Below are positions 21,184-31,477 of a DNA stretch of 64,000 nucleotides, piece by piece. The stretch spans positions 124,001 to 188,000 of the forward strand of contig NW_024882729.1 in NCBI RefSeq assembly GCF_019059575.1. Direction: 5' to 3'. The notes beneath the pieces were generated by a model. That model saw only the letters and a list, made by a program, of their open reading frames with translations. It searched no databases and was not told the origin of the DNA. The position numbers and the translations under genes were made by a program. Position 1 is the first letter of the stretch, and each line of letters opens with the position of its first letter. This stretch comes from Amphibalanus amphitrite (taxonomy: Eukaryota; Arthropoda; Thecostraca; Balanomorpha; Balanidae).

Positions 21184-22512
21184 ATGCCAACCGTAATGCA
21201 GCCCGCTGCTCACGTGGAGGTTAGAAGCGTCTCGACTGAGCTCGAGGATGTCTCGACCGACCCCGGGGACACTTCGCCCGATCTCACAAGCGCCTCGACC
21301 GAGCTCGGGGATGTATCAGCCTTCCTTGGGAATGCTTCTCCCGATCCCGGAGGTGCTGCGCTCAAGAACGAGAGGACCTCGACCGAGCTGGCGCTGATGG
21401 TCATCTGGCCGTCGACCGCTGACCGGGCTCTGGTTGCTCTGCTGCGTGTGGCCGGTCAGACGGGTGGCCCCGGCTGGCCGGCCCGTCTGTACGCCGCACT
21501 CCTCTACATCATGGTGGCAGCCGTCAGCGTGATGTCCGTCATCCACTTCCTCGAGATCGGCTTCAGCTACCTAAGGAATGGTATGACACTGCTCGAAGCG
21601 GCCTTCGCTACCTTCTTCTTCGGGTGTGTACAAGGACTGCCGCTGGTGCCACTCACGGCTACGGTCGTCTGTGGTCGGCGTCGGTACGGTGCACTCCTCT
21701 CAGAGGTGCAGCAGCTGGCTGAAGAGCTGGCTCAGAAGATGCCGAACCAGCCCGCACGGAAGTGGCTGCGGAAAAAGGCCGCTCTCCTGCTAGGAGCCAC
21801 GGTTGTCGCCTTTACGATGCTGACGTTTTTGATGCTGATAATTGAGGTTGACGGAAACTGCTGGACATTGTCCTTCGAGTGTTTGACAAGAATATCACTG
21901 TTTCTGATAGTATCTATCACGATGGTGGCCCTTCTCTCGATTCCCATCAAGTTTCTGTACGTCACACTGGTTGTCGGAGTCGGGTTCGGTGCAGTGGACA
22001 CCGAGCTTCGGTCTCTGGCCAGAGACGGCGACCTCAAGGACTGGAACCGGCTGGCGCAGCTTCGCCTGCTTCACGATCGGCTAAGTGGCGCCTTCTCGCG
22101 CCTGGTGACCGACATGACGCCCGAGCTGATCCTCTCCATGATGACGGGCGTCATCAGCCTGGTCATCTCCTTCCTGCTGGGATTTCAGAGCACGGTGACC
22201 GGAGACCTAAAGTCCAACTATCACTCGATGCTGTACACGCTGCTGACTGCTGTTCTCCAGATCGCCGTGCCGTGTGAGGCCGGCCAGCACGTGCTGGACC
22301 TGGCCGCCGCCACGCGCTGTTCGCTGCTGAAGCTGCGCTGGGAGTCGACCCGGGTCGGTCGCGAGGTCAGCGCTCTACAGGAGGCCGTGCGCCGCGACCT
22401 GGACCACCTGGGCGACCTGGGCTACTACCGGCTGCAGCGCTCCACCATGGTGGCCATCATGTCCACCATCGTCACCTACATCGTCATCTTCGTCCAGTTC
22501 AGGATGAGCTAG
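21184..22512 (+). CDS. Gustatory-receptor-family seven-helix protein, intronless
   Basis: Numbering from the upstream ATG (21004), hydrophobic segments lie near residues 162-187, 196-222, 259-281, 297-328, 374-394, 408-424 and 481-499. The last helix ends TYIVIFVQF, the TYhhhhhQF signature of arthropod gustatory receptors (chemosensory, ligand-gated, inverted topology). From Met61 (21184) the product is 442 residues, a normal family length, so that start is preferred. Family receptors usually carry one or more 3' introns; this one is uninterrupted. The N-terminal cytoplasmic region holds three degenerate repeats of an (S/T)STEL(E/G)DVS-like unit. An AATAAA lies 167 bases past the stop. Ligand unknown. 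It could belong to the wider GR-like clade and not be a true taste receptor. Confidence 0.82.
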   Translation: MPTVMQPAAHVEVRSVSTELEDVSTDPGDTSPDLTSASTELGDVSAFLGNASPDPGGAALKNERTSTELALMVIWPSTADRALVALLRVAGQTGGPGWPARLYAALLYIMVAAVSVMSVIHFLEIGFSYLRNGMTLLEAAFATFFFGCVQGLPLVPLTATVVCGRRRYGALLSEVQQLAEELAQKMPNQPARKWLRKKAALLLGATVVAFTMLTFLMLIIEVDGNCWTLSFECLTRISLFLIVSITMVALLSIPIKFLYVTLVVGVGFGAVDTELRSLARDGDLKDWNRLAQLRLLHDRLSGAFSRLVTDMTPELILSMMTGVISLVISFLLGFQSTVTGDLKSNYHSMLYTLLTAVLQIAVPCEAGQHVLDLAAATRCSLLKLRWESTRVGREVSALQEAVRRDLDHLGDLGYYRLQRSTMVAIMSTIVTYIVIFVQFRMS

Positions 22513-22678
22513 ACATTCCTCGGTGGCTTTTATCCGTAATGGGACACTAAGCGTCTATGACCCTTGTAATGTCTAACTAGTAGCTGCACTTGATTCACGC
22601 GTAGACTGCACCTTTTATTCTATTCAACCCAAGTATGCAGAAAGTTTCCCGAAGCGTCAAAGGTTACAGTGACTCATC

Positions 22679-22684
22679 AATAAA
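22679..22684 (+). promoter_or_regulatory. Poly(A) signal of the receptor gene
   Basis: AATAAA 167 bases after the TAG stop, in an unrepeated stretch. No GT-rich downstream element was assessed. 22690-22930 holds no other feature. Confidence 0.6.
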
Positions 22685-23518
22685 GTAGTCACGTAAGACA
22701 TACTGTGACGGGCACAGACTTCTCTGTAAATATAAGGAGAAGTCTGTCTATGACGTGTTTGAACCAAGTGCACTCCAACGATTCCCAACAAGTCTTACGT
22801 TCTTGTTCCTGACATCCAGCGTTTTTTCTTCTTACCTATTATTGAGCTAGAAACGCAATGAGCAAAGTTAAAATACTTTTTTGGAACTACATTTATTCAG
22901 ATTTATTCAGTAAGTGCAGATGTGCATATATTAACCCGCGACCTGGTGGGGGGGGGGCTATTTTTTGCCCCCCCTCCAGACTTTTCGATATATCTCCAGA
23001 ACCGCTGCGCCGATCGTCACCAAACTTTCAGTACCCTCCCGGACATCAATTTTACACATCGTGACCAAAAATTTTTCCAACGGCTATGATAGGTTGGTCG
23101 GAAATGACGTCAGAGTGACGTCATGTTCTGCCGTTTTCGACCCAAAAAAGGGTTTCGCGGGAAGAGCTGTCAGGCCTATAGCTTTGCAAATACAGAAAAA
23201 TGATACAGATATAAAAGCTGTAGAATTGACAGGGCTACAAAACTGCTATCTCGGATTTTTGAAATTTTTGGATTTTGACCCCCAACAATAATTTTTTTTT
23301 TTGGATATAATGATCGAAAAATCCAAAAGGTTTTTTGAATTTCGCAAAAACCGGAATATATGTAATAGTCCTTACCGTCTTCCATCCACATACCAAATTT
23401 GAGATTGATACCTCCTTTTTTGGCGAAGTTATAGCGAAAAAACTGTTCAAAATTGATGACGTCAAATTTTCAAACTCCATTTTTAGCTATTCTAGACCCC
23501 GTAGCGCAAAACAAAGAC

Positions 23519-25638
23519 CAGGCACGTACCCAGGATTTCGCCCAGGAGGGGGCCACCTGCTTTCAAAGGGGCCCCCCACAGTGTATAGGGCCCCAGGTTC
23601 CCTGGGGCCCCCGGGAGTCATGAGGAACCTTTCGATGGTGGGGGGGGGGGGGGGGGGCATAGTGGGTCCGGTCTCTCCTGCAGACGTAGGTGAGAAAACG
23701 CCACGCGTGTGGGAAAACGCAATTCAGTTCTTTACAACCTAATGTAGCATTTGGTTGTGATTTCTCGTGTTCAACTTCATCAAAGTCAATTAAAACGGTC
23801 TCTGTAACGGTCTAAGCCTTGAGAAAATGTGGAAAATTGGAAAGTAAAAATATTTTTGCTTGAGGAGTGTGCATGAAACGCACGGCATTTTATGAGCGAG
23901 CGCCTCAATTACTGAACATCCTCCAATTCCGGATATAAAGGTATATAATATAATAGTGGGGAATAAATGTCTCGTTATCGGAATTCCACTATCTGGCAAC
24001 TAGCCCTATGTAAACGCGGCTATTAGGTATATGTTTCACTAGGAATCGAGCGCAATTGTACTTTTAGCCAGAAAATAAATGCTTGGGTAATTCTGGGACA
24101 CTCTGTATTAATTGGAGACATAGGACTTAGGAGGAAATGCGATTGCAAATCGACCCACATCCCTTGGTTAGCCAATGACGCCTTTGGGGCCATGGTTGGG
24201 GGGTATTCAGTTCAGCCTTTTTGTTTTTCTGTGATATCTCCGGCACCGTGAAAGATATTGGCTCCTTCAGATGAGTGCCTACTCCAGTCACTACTTATAT
24301 CCAGTAGCCAGTAGCCACTCAGATGATTTGGGATCAATCAGGTGATAAGCGTACTTTCAGACGACCCGGGGCCCCCAGTCGACCAGGGGTTCCCAGGCGA
24401 CCAGGTCCTCCAGATGACTAGGGGCCCCACTGCCCCAGGCGACCAGGGCCCTCCAGCCGACCAAGGGCCAATGCGATCAGGTCCCCAAAGCGATCAGGGG
24501 CCCCCAGGCAACCAGGGGGCCCCCATGCGACCAGACCCCCGGCTACCAGGGGCCCCCGGGCGACCAGGGGCCCTCTAGGTGACCAGCGGCCCTCAGGCGA
24601 TCAGGGGCCCCCAGGCGACCAGGGGATCCCAGGCTACCAGGGGCCCAAGGCGACCAGGGTCCCCCAGGCGACTAGGGGCGACCGGGGGCCCCAGGCAACC
24701 AGGGGCCCCATGCGACCAGGCCCCCCGGCTACCAGGGGCCCCCTGGGCGACTAGGTACCCCCAGTCGACCAGGGGTTCCCAGGCGACCAGGTCCTCCAGA
24801 TGACTAGGGGCCCCACTGCCCCAGGCGACCAGGGCCCTCCAGGCGACCAAGGGCCAATGCGATCAAGTCCCCAAAGCGATCAGGGGCTCCCAGGCGACCA
24901 GGGGGCCCCATGCGACCAGACCCCCGGCTACCAGGGGCCCCCAGGCGACCAGGGGCCCTCTAGGTGACCAGCGGCCCTCAGGCGATCAGGGGCCCCCAGG
25001 CGACCAGGGGATCCCAGGCTACCAGGGGCCCAAGGCGACCAGGGTCCCCCAGGCGACTAGGGGCGACCGGGGGCCCCAGACAACCAGGGGCCCCATACGA
25101 CCAGGCCCCCCGGCTACCAGGGGCCCCCTGGGCGACTAGGTACCCCCAGGCGATCAGGGGCCTTAATATCATGCGACCAGAGGCCCCCCCCCATGCGACT
25201 AGGGCCCCCTAGGCGACTAGGGGCCACAGACTATCAGGGGCCCATACGACCAGGCCCCCGGCTATCAGGGCCCCCTAGGCAACTAGGGGCCCCCAGTCGA
25301 TCAGGGGCCTCATGCGACCAGAGGCCCCCCATGCGACCAGGGCCCCCTAGGCGACTAGGGGCCACAGGCTATCAGGGGCCCCATGAGACCAGGCCCCCGG
25401 GCTACCAGAGGCCCCCTAGGCGACCAGGGGCCCAGGAAACTGTGGGCCCTTGGATGACTGCAGGGGCCCCTCGGGTACCCAGGGCACATACATGAAACTT
25501 TAATATCAATTTTTCTTCCGAGTAAAAGACGTTTTATCCAGTGTTTAAAAAATATCCTGGGGCCTGAGGGGCCCCCTGAGCGCCTTCGGCGCTCAGGGGG
25601 GCCTTGGCCCCCGTGGCCCCCCCTTGGGTACGTCACTG
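23519..25638. mobile_element. hAT-like element with 8-bp target duplication
   Basis: The termini CAGGCACGTACCCAGG and CCTTGGGTACGTCACTG are imperfect inverted repeats, flanked by ACAAAGAC on both sides (23511-23518, 25639-25646). The copy at 33212-34410 shows the empty site. The interior has no transposase and is mostly minisatellite. Confidence 0.85.
24342..25470. repeat. GGGGCCCC minisatellite with a 385-bp higher-order period
   Basis: Units of ~18-25 bp like GGCGACCAGGGGCCCCCA. A block at 24579-24800 recurs at 24964-25180 almost unchanged, giving a 385-bp higher-order repeat. Long Pro/Gly/Arg-rich open frames on both strands are products of the repeat, not genes. Confidence 0.85.
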
Positions 25639-27578
25639 ACAAAGACCACCATTAGACTCCCCGTGACGAGCTGCATCGAATCAATACCCATTTTATGCAA
25701 AACTATCAACTTTAAAATTTGACCTTTTTTGGCCTGACCTTGACCTGACCTTGACCTGGGGGGCGCGGGTTAAGCCGCGCCCCGCTGGGGGAACAGAATC
25801 TGCCCCCCCCCTCCCGTTTTCGCCAATAACTTCTAAACCCGTTACGCCAGCGACGTCAAACTTTCAATACCTTATCATACATGAATTCGACATGTTCCCT
25901 GGAAACTTCAGCGAAATCTGTCGGAAATTTTTGAGAAAATGACGTTTTAGTGATGTCATGTTCGCCATTTTCGCCTAAAAAAACGGCAAAATTTCAAACG
26001 CCGGTAACATCTTCATTTTATAAGGAATCAAGACGTAACAAAAAAGTTTATACGTGATTTTACTTGGTCTATCAAATAGCTGTCTCGTTTTTTTTTTTTG
26101 AAAGTTTTGGATTTTGGCCATTTTTTAACTGATTTTTTTGGGAAAATAATTATGAAATCCAAAATTTTGAGTGTATTGAAAAAACGGAATATATGTCAGA
26201 GAAGTGGTCTATGTGCACCTACATACCAATTTTGAGAAGAATGGGTTCAAAAATGTGGGAGTTATTTAAATTTTATTATGTCACGACACATAATTTTTTT
26301 TTTGAAATAAAAAATGATTTTTTTTTAAGTTCTAGAGCTCTAACGGAAAGAAAAATAGCATCATTCGATTCACCGTGAAAAACTACATCACATAGACACC
26401 TTTTAACTTTTTAGGCCTCAACAACAAACTTCAAACTTTGACCTCACTTGACCTGACCTTGACCTGACCTCTACCTGAAATTCATCCAGATGTAGTTCAT
26501 ATCACTTATTGAGTGTGCCTATTGAATTCTATAAATAAAATGACCCATAAAACATGTGTCGCACATGCCATTTTGTATATTTCGTTTTTGGTAACCTGAC
26601 CTGACCTTGACCTTGACCTTTGTATGATATTGTATGCAACGAACATTGTCTTGGTAGCCTAAGAACACGTTTTGGGCAATCAGTCTCAGTCCATTCTTCG
26701 GCAACTACGGTGCAAGGCCGATACTGTAGAAACTTGCATTTTGTACCCTTGACCTGACCTTGACCTGACCTCTGACTTCTTAACCCTCGCCCTGGCAGGG
26801 GGGGGGGGTCGATGCGACCTCCCCCCTAAGGTTTTTCGAAGATAGCGTAAAAACGGCGGCGCGCAGCTCCGCCAAATTTGGCACAGCCTATGGGGCAACC
26901 TTTTTACATATGACCTGAAAATTTTAGGTCCGGGTGACCTTGGGTCAGGTCACCAGGTCAGAAAAACCGTTACAAGGTCATGGTCAAATTTCAATTTTCT
27001 TTTTGCACCTGTCCAACTCACAGTTTTCGACTGATTTCCTTCAAACTTTCAGGATGTGCTAAGTTCACCGAGTTGTATAACATATAGTCCGGCTTTTTTT
27101 GAGGTCACTGACCTGAGGTCAGTTAGAGGTCATTACGTCGTAATGTTAAAAGCCTTTGGGAAAATACTAAATTCGGAAAATACTGGAGATATCCGCTTCG
27201 TTCTATCACTTTTGTGCTTTGAAACCACGGTACTTAACAGCCCAGTAAACATGCCGACGTCGGCCCTACGTCGGGCCGAGGCTCGGCCCGACGTCGGCCC
27301 AGCGTCGGTTCAACCTCGGCCCGACATCGGCTGGACGTCGGATATGCCCGCATGTTCCGACGTCCAGCCGAAGTCCAGCCAACGTCGAGCCGACGTCGGG
27401 CCGAGGTCGTTTACCGAGGTTGACGAGATCGTTTGTCGTTGGACCGACGGGGCCGACGTCGGCATGTTTTATTGGAACGACGCGCCAAAAATATCAACCG
27501 GCGGCGGGATTCGAGCCCCCCCCCCCCCAGTCGCCGACGTCGGCATGTTTACTGGGACAACGCGCCAAAAACATCACC

Positions 27579-27648
27579 CGGCGATGGGATTCGAACCCTG
27601 TGTCATTTGAGCGCGATGTTAGTGTGCTAACCACTACACCACGCAGCC
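27579..27648 (-). pseudogene. tRNA-like sequence (SINE head)
   Basis: On the minus strand a box A (TGGTGTAGTGGTTAGCA) and box B (GGTTCGAATCC) are at normal spacing in a 70-base unit starting GGCTGCG. The acceptor stem does not pair (CGCCGG) and no good anticodon stem forms. It is followed by the GTGATGTTTTTGGCGCG tail. A second, truncated head lies at ~27500-27520. A tRNA-derived SINE is more likely than a working tRNA gene. Confidence 0.6.
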
Positions 27649-27659
27649 AGATAGCGAAG

Positions 27660-28140
27660 TTGGTTTGTTTTGTTGTGTTATGCCCTTTCGGTCTGACAAG
27701 ACCATTTCAGAGCCGGAAGGATGATAGGATGGAGACATTGGTCTTCTTGGCGAGCACCCTGGGTCCAGTTCGTATAGAGTCCCTGGTCCCATTGCTGTTA
27801 CGTGACACTTATTGGAAAGGGCGACCCCACAATGGATTCATATAGCCACTCTTACACACCTGCACCAGCGTTTCCCAAAGTGTCCCTTTGATAAGTGGCA
27901 CTTTGGCAAAGTGACACTTGCCGACTGGCCTTTCTATATGAACTGGGCCCGGCCCTGGTGAGTTGCCGGGGCTGAGCCTGACCAAAGGATAGGCCGAGCA
28001 GCCCCAAGCACTCACCACACCCGGCTACGGGCGAGCTCGGCTTACGGGTAATCCCAAATGGGATAAAGTTTCCCGTCCAGTCCGGATCAGGGGGTTGCGG
28101 CGTGGAGGAAGATTTGAGTTTCCTGAGGATATTTTGAATG
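27660..28140. repeat. Dispersed repeat (GACCATTTCAGAGCCGGAAGGATG family)
   Basis: Shares GACCATTTCAGAGCCGGAAG and later CGTGGAGGA...CTGAGGAT blocks with 49383-49660, in the same order. Non-coding. Class unknown; possibly the body of a SINE or a LINE tail. Confidence 0.5.
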
Positions 28141-28653
28141 CAGAAGCTCTTTATGTAACATGAAACATGTATTTTATATTATTTTAACGGTCAAAACAGC
28201 GGCCGATGTCGGTCCGACGTCGGCCCGACGTCGGCTGGACCTCAGCAATTGATCTCGGTCCGACGTCGGCCCGACGTCGGCTGGACCTCGGCTGGACGTC
28301 GGTACATGCGGGCATATCCGACATCCAGCCGACGTCGTGCAGAGGTTGGACCGACGTCGGGCCGACGTCGACATGCCGAAGCCGAGTTGCCGACGTCACC
28401 CCGACGTCGGCCGACGTCGGGCCGACGTCGGCATGTTTACTGGGAGCAGGTCACTTGGTGCTTCTTTGTTTGGTGTACTTATCCATGGGCCAGGTCAAAT
28501 GAGGTCAACTGAGGTCAAATGACGTTTTTGCCATTAACTAGGCACATAATGACGCTAGAGCTTAAAAATGGTATCATTGTGTTCCTGGTGATCAGCCGAA
28601 TCGAATGATATGCGATATGATGCAATTTGGTTAACTTGAACTTGATTTATTAA

Positions 28654-29535
28654 CCCTCGCATGTGTGCGGCGTTTGCCAGCTTCTAATGTGTAGGGGGGG
28701 TCGGTTGGACCCCCCCTTGCCGTTTGGCCCCTGATCGAGCTAGAGCTTCGCGGAAAAAACGAGCGTGTTGCCCGTGACGAGAGGAAGCCGATGATACCCA
28801 ATTTTAAGGTCCTAGGTCATTGGTTGACCTTCCAGGTCAGGTCAATGACCCAAAGTCGGGAAAATCGGGACCTGTTAGAAAGTCGTAAAGTGTGGCTGTT
28901 AAGGAATTTTTCGGGGTGCTCATCACGAATATCGTGTTAGTTTTGATCACAGATGATGTCTTGAAGCATTTAGACCAGGTCGGGTCAGGTCAGGTCAGGT
29001 CAACCAGTAGGCGTCGTGACGGGTATTCGTAGTACGTGTCAACCGCCTCTGAAAGCTTCGTAACATGTTACGAAGTCGCCAAAACTACTTCGTAAATGTT
29101 CAAATGGTTGCTAAATTCGAATTCAGCTCCAAAAACTAGCCTAGAAACATGTAAAACTCGAAAAAGTGACCCGAGGTCACCCGAGGTCACCAAAGGTCAA
29201 TGACCTGACCTGACCTTCAGGTGACCTTGACACACACGGGAGTAACATCAAATCACATGTTTGAACGTTTGAAACCACGAAAAGCTTGAAAACACGCGGC
29301 TAGTGCGAGCCGACATACGCGAAATCGCGATTCCGGCCAAACATGGTCTCGGAAAAGAGGTCACAGGTCAAAGGTCATTTGGGTCAGGGTCATGAAATTT
29401 TCAGGGTAGGTGTAAAATTGATCAATGCGAGGGTACTGAAAGTTTCGTCGCGATCGACCGCTTTTTACGCGAGTTATTCGCGAAAAACCATGGGGGGGGG
29501 GTCCATCCGACCCCCCCCCCCTACACATGCGAGGG
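28654..29535. mobile_element. TTAA-flanked element, CCCTCGCATGTGT TIR
   Basis: Ends CCCTCGCATGTGT / ACACATGCGAGGG with TTAA at 28650-28653 and 29536-29539. Subterminal hairpin GGGGGG-TCGGTTGGA-CCCCCC at the left and the matching one at 29490-29520. The body holds AGGTCA tandems (28975-29000, 29165-29215). Nested in 26784-29910. Confidence 0.8.
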
Positions 29536-30078
29536 TTAATTTAATTAAGTTTACTTAAAATTTAAGAAAAACTTTAAGTACACTTAAGCAAGCTGAAAGG
29601 TATATCATCCGACGCGCCGTGACGTGCTGAGTTCACTGGTGCTTTTCTTTTTGCTCTATCGTAATTGGATCAAAAGTTATAAGCGAAAACCTGTTGACCT
29701 GTTTTTAGCGAAATTTGTACATTTATACCCCCCAAAACCCCCTAAATATTGACCTAGAGCAATTAAATTTGCACAGGGGCGAGAAATCCAGGGGGCCCAC
29801 CTACCTACCAAATTTTGTGTTTCTAGGTGCCCTAGGAGCCAATCGCGAGGGGGGTCGCATCGACCCCCCTGCCAGGCCGTGTTATGAAAAATGCCCTGCC
29901 AGGGCGAGGGTTAAGCAAAAAAAATGGGCTTTTAAGATCCGCCTTGTTGAGAGCTTTCGATTGCCGTTTTCCCCGTCTTTCTACGACCATCGGTTCGGAA
30001 GTTATAGGGGGCAGAATCTGCCCCCCCCCCCTCCAGCAGGACGCGTATGACTGAATAGCCCAGCGGGGCGCGGGTTAA

Positions 30079-31358
30079 AGGGAAACACTCACATCAGTTT
30101 TGGTCATATTTAGGTCATTATTTTGCCGATTCGACAAAGCAATGAGCACTTATAACGCGCCCCGTCCTGTAAGAGACGATTAAGGAATGAAGGAAAGAAG
30201 CTGGATCAAAACAAATGTCATGTTTGTGTTTCCTGTCCTCACACTCCTCCTCAGAGCTTTCGAAGCGATTCTGAATCCGACACTGTATTTGTTGCTGTTG
30301 CTAACGCTAACCTTAGGACGTAGGCTCTAGGCAAGTACCCGACAACCGCGGCGTATCGATTATACCGTATCGATTATACCTACAAGTCGCGTTCCATATC
30401 TCCAGAGCCAGGCACCTAGGCACCTAGGCCAACGACTCACTAGCACAAACCCTGCTGCTTAGGCCAACCGTCCAGCCTGGCCTTATCGTATATTACAGCT
30501 GCCTCAACGAACCGCACTTACAATCCACTTAGCGTGCCCACTCCAATTGTCCACCCTAACCATCCACACTCCACAGTCCACGTGACCGCCCACCCCAACC
30601 GTCCTCATCGTGCACAACTGTCTACAATAGCTGCTCCTCACTGAAAACACTTTGGAAGAACGTTAAGAACGTACAGGGGTATTTAGACCCCTGTGGGGTA
30701 AAATGTTATGCCACCGTTTTTCAGAACCCCCATGGCTCTTCACGTAGACGGCTTTGCATTCTCATGAAAAGAATCCACAGGATTCTTCCAAAGACTCTTA
30801 TGAGGTTTAGGGTTTATAATAAGAGCGTTCTTAGCACCTAGATAAGAACCCCAAAGGGTCTGTGAAGAAGTCCCTGAGGTTTATAGGGAAACCACCCTGT
30901 GTTCTGAATATCGGTTGTAGAACCCTTTCAGTTCTATTGCAATACCGCAAAATCCCCGTTCATTCGTCTATTGGACCTATGCATGGCTATCGACCTGCGC
31001 CGTCACATCTGCTGCGCAAACACAGTACTTGATACACCTTAAAATGTATTACCTTCCTCTACTCTGAGCAATCAGCCTGCAAGTCTCCAGTCAGGAACAA
31101 CCAGCCCGCAACCAGCCCATGCGATCAGCCCGCAACCAGCCCGCATTCAGCCTGCGATCAGCCCGCAATCAGCCTGCAGGAACGCTTTCCATTCGGCCGT
31201 GTCACTTGCCTTACACATCCAAGCCAAAGAACTCCAGAGCCAAATATGAACACATTTTTAGCTTTAGCAAGTGGATGTTTTCCCAAACACAGTATGTATA
31301 GCGCTGTCGCCCATGTCAGCAGCCGGGTGGCGATATCGCATTCTCCCAAATCACATAC
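30079..31358. other. Spacer without a recognised gene
   Basis: Contains low-complexity CCAGCCCGCAA repeats at 31090-31170 and nothing I can assign. It would include the 3' flank of the minus-strand candidate exon at 31359. Confidence 0.4.
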
Positions 31359-31477
31359 AGTTTCTCCTTCCACCACCAGCTTCAAGCCAGCGTTTTCGAC
31401 GATGTCGACGTCTCCGCGCGCCAGGACGCTCTCCTCAGACTCCAGGGCCTCAATCAGAGCGGAGATGGCCTCGTCCC
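31359..31477 (-). CDS. Candidate coding exon, unknown protein
   Basis: Between an acceptor (ATTCCAG) and a donor (GTATGT) on the minus strand, ~39 codons read DEAISALIEALESEESVLA and on to VVEGET. Codon choice looks coding (GAG, CTG, GTG-rich). The frame continues past the donor and is open on the minus strand from 31511 to 31158. I do not recognise the family. It lies downstream of the channel stop codon, so it would be a separate gene or a remnant of mobile DNA. Confidence 0.35.

Larger units (their letters stand above)
22935..25769. mobile_element. TTAA-flanked element split by a hAT-like insertion
   Basis: TTAA (22931-22934) + CCCGCGACCTGGTGGG and a GGGG-GCTATTTTTTGC-CCCC hairpin start the copy. 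It ends CTGGGGGGCGCGGG + TTAA (25770-25773). The body matches the copy at 33212-34410 closely, up to the hAT insertion and again after it, including the pair of TGACGTCA sites at 23105 and 23117. The right part is shorter than in the other copy. Confidence 0.75.
27241..28444. mobile_element. Inverted-repeat element rich in GACGTCGG palindromes
   Basis: The ends CCCAGTAAACATGCCGACGT and the inverse at 28421-28444 bound a region where GCCGACGTCGG(C) repeats fill both arms. Two inner copies of the CGGCATGTTTACTGGG end at ~27460 and ~27538 are attached to tRNA-like heads. No clear target duplication. Confidence 0.55.
26784..29910. mobile_element. TTAA-flanked element, 17-bp TIR CCCTCGCCCTGGCAGGG
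   Basis: Perfect 17-bp inverted ends with TTAA at 26780-26783 and 29911-29914. A hairpin with TCGATGCGAC loop between G and C runs lies beside the left end and its counterpart near 29847-29875. It contains two further insertions (27241-28444 and 28654-29535). Confidence 0.82.
25774..30074. mobile_element. TTAA-family element split by a second TTAA element
   Basis: 25774-26779 is the reverse complement of 61459-60460 and 29915-30074 of 60452-60285. The two pieces are therefore one copy of the element at 60285-61459, opened at its internal CTTAAG by the element 26784-29910. The ends are (C)CCGCGCCCCGCTGGG with a CAGAATCTG-loop G/C-run hairpin. Confidence 0.78.

Noticed and set aside
24342..25495. 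Long Pro/Gly/Arg-rich frames resembling collagen-like proteins
   Set aside because: They arise on both strands and in several frames from the GGGGCCCC minisatellite, with no start context, splice sites or conserved domain.
27579..27648. Functional tRNA gene
   Set aside because: Boxes A and B are present, but the acceptor and anticodon stems do not pair, and a second truncated copy with the same tail lies beside it.
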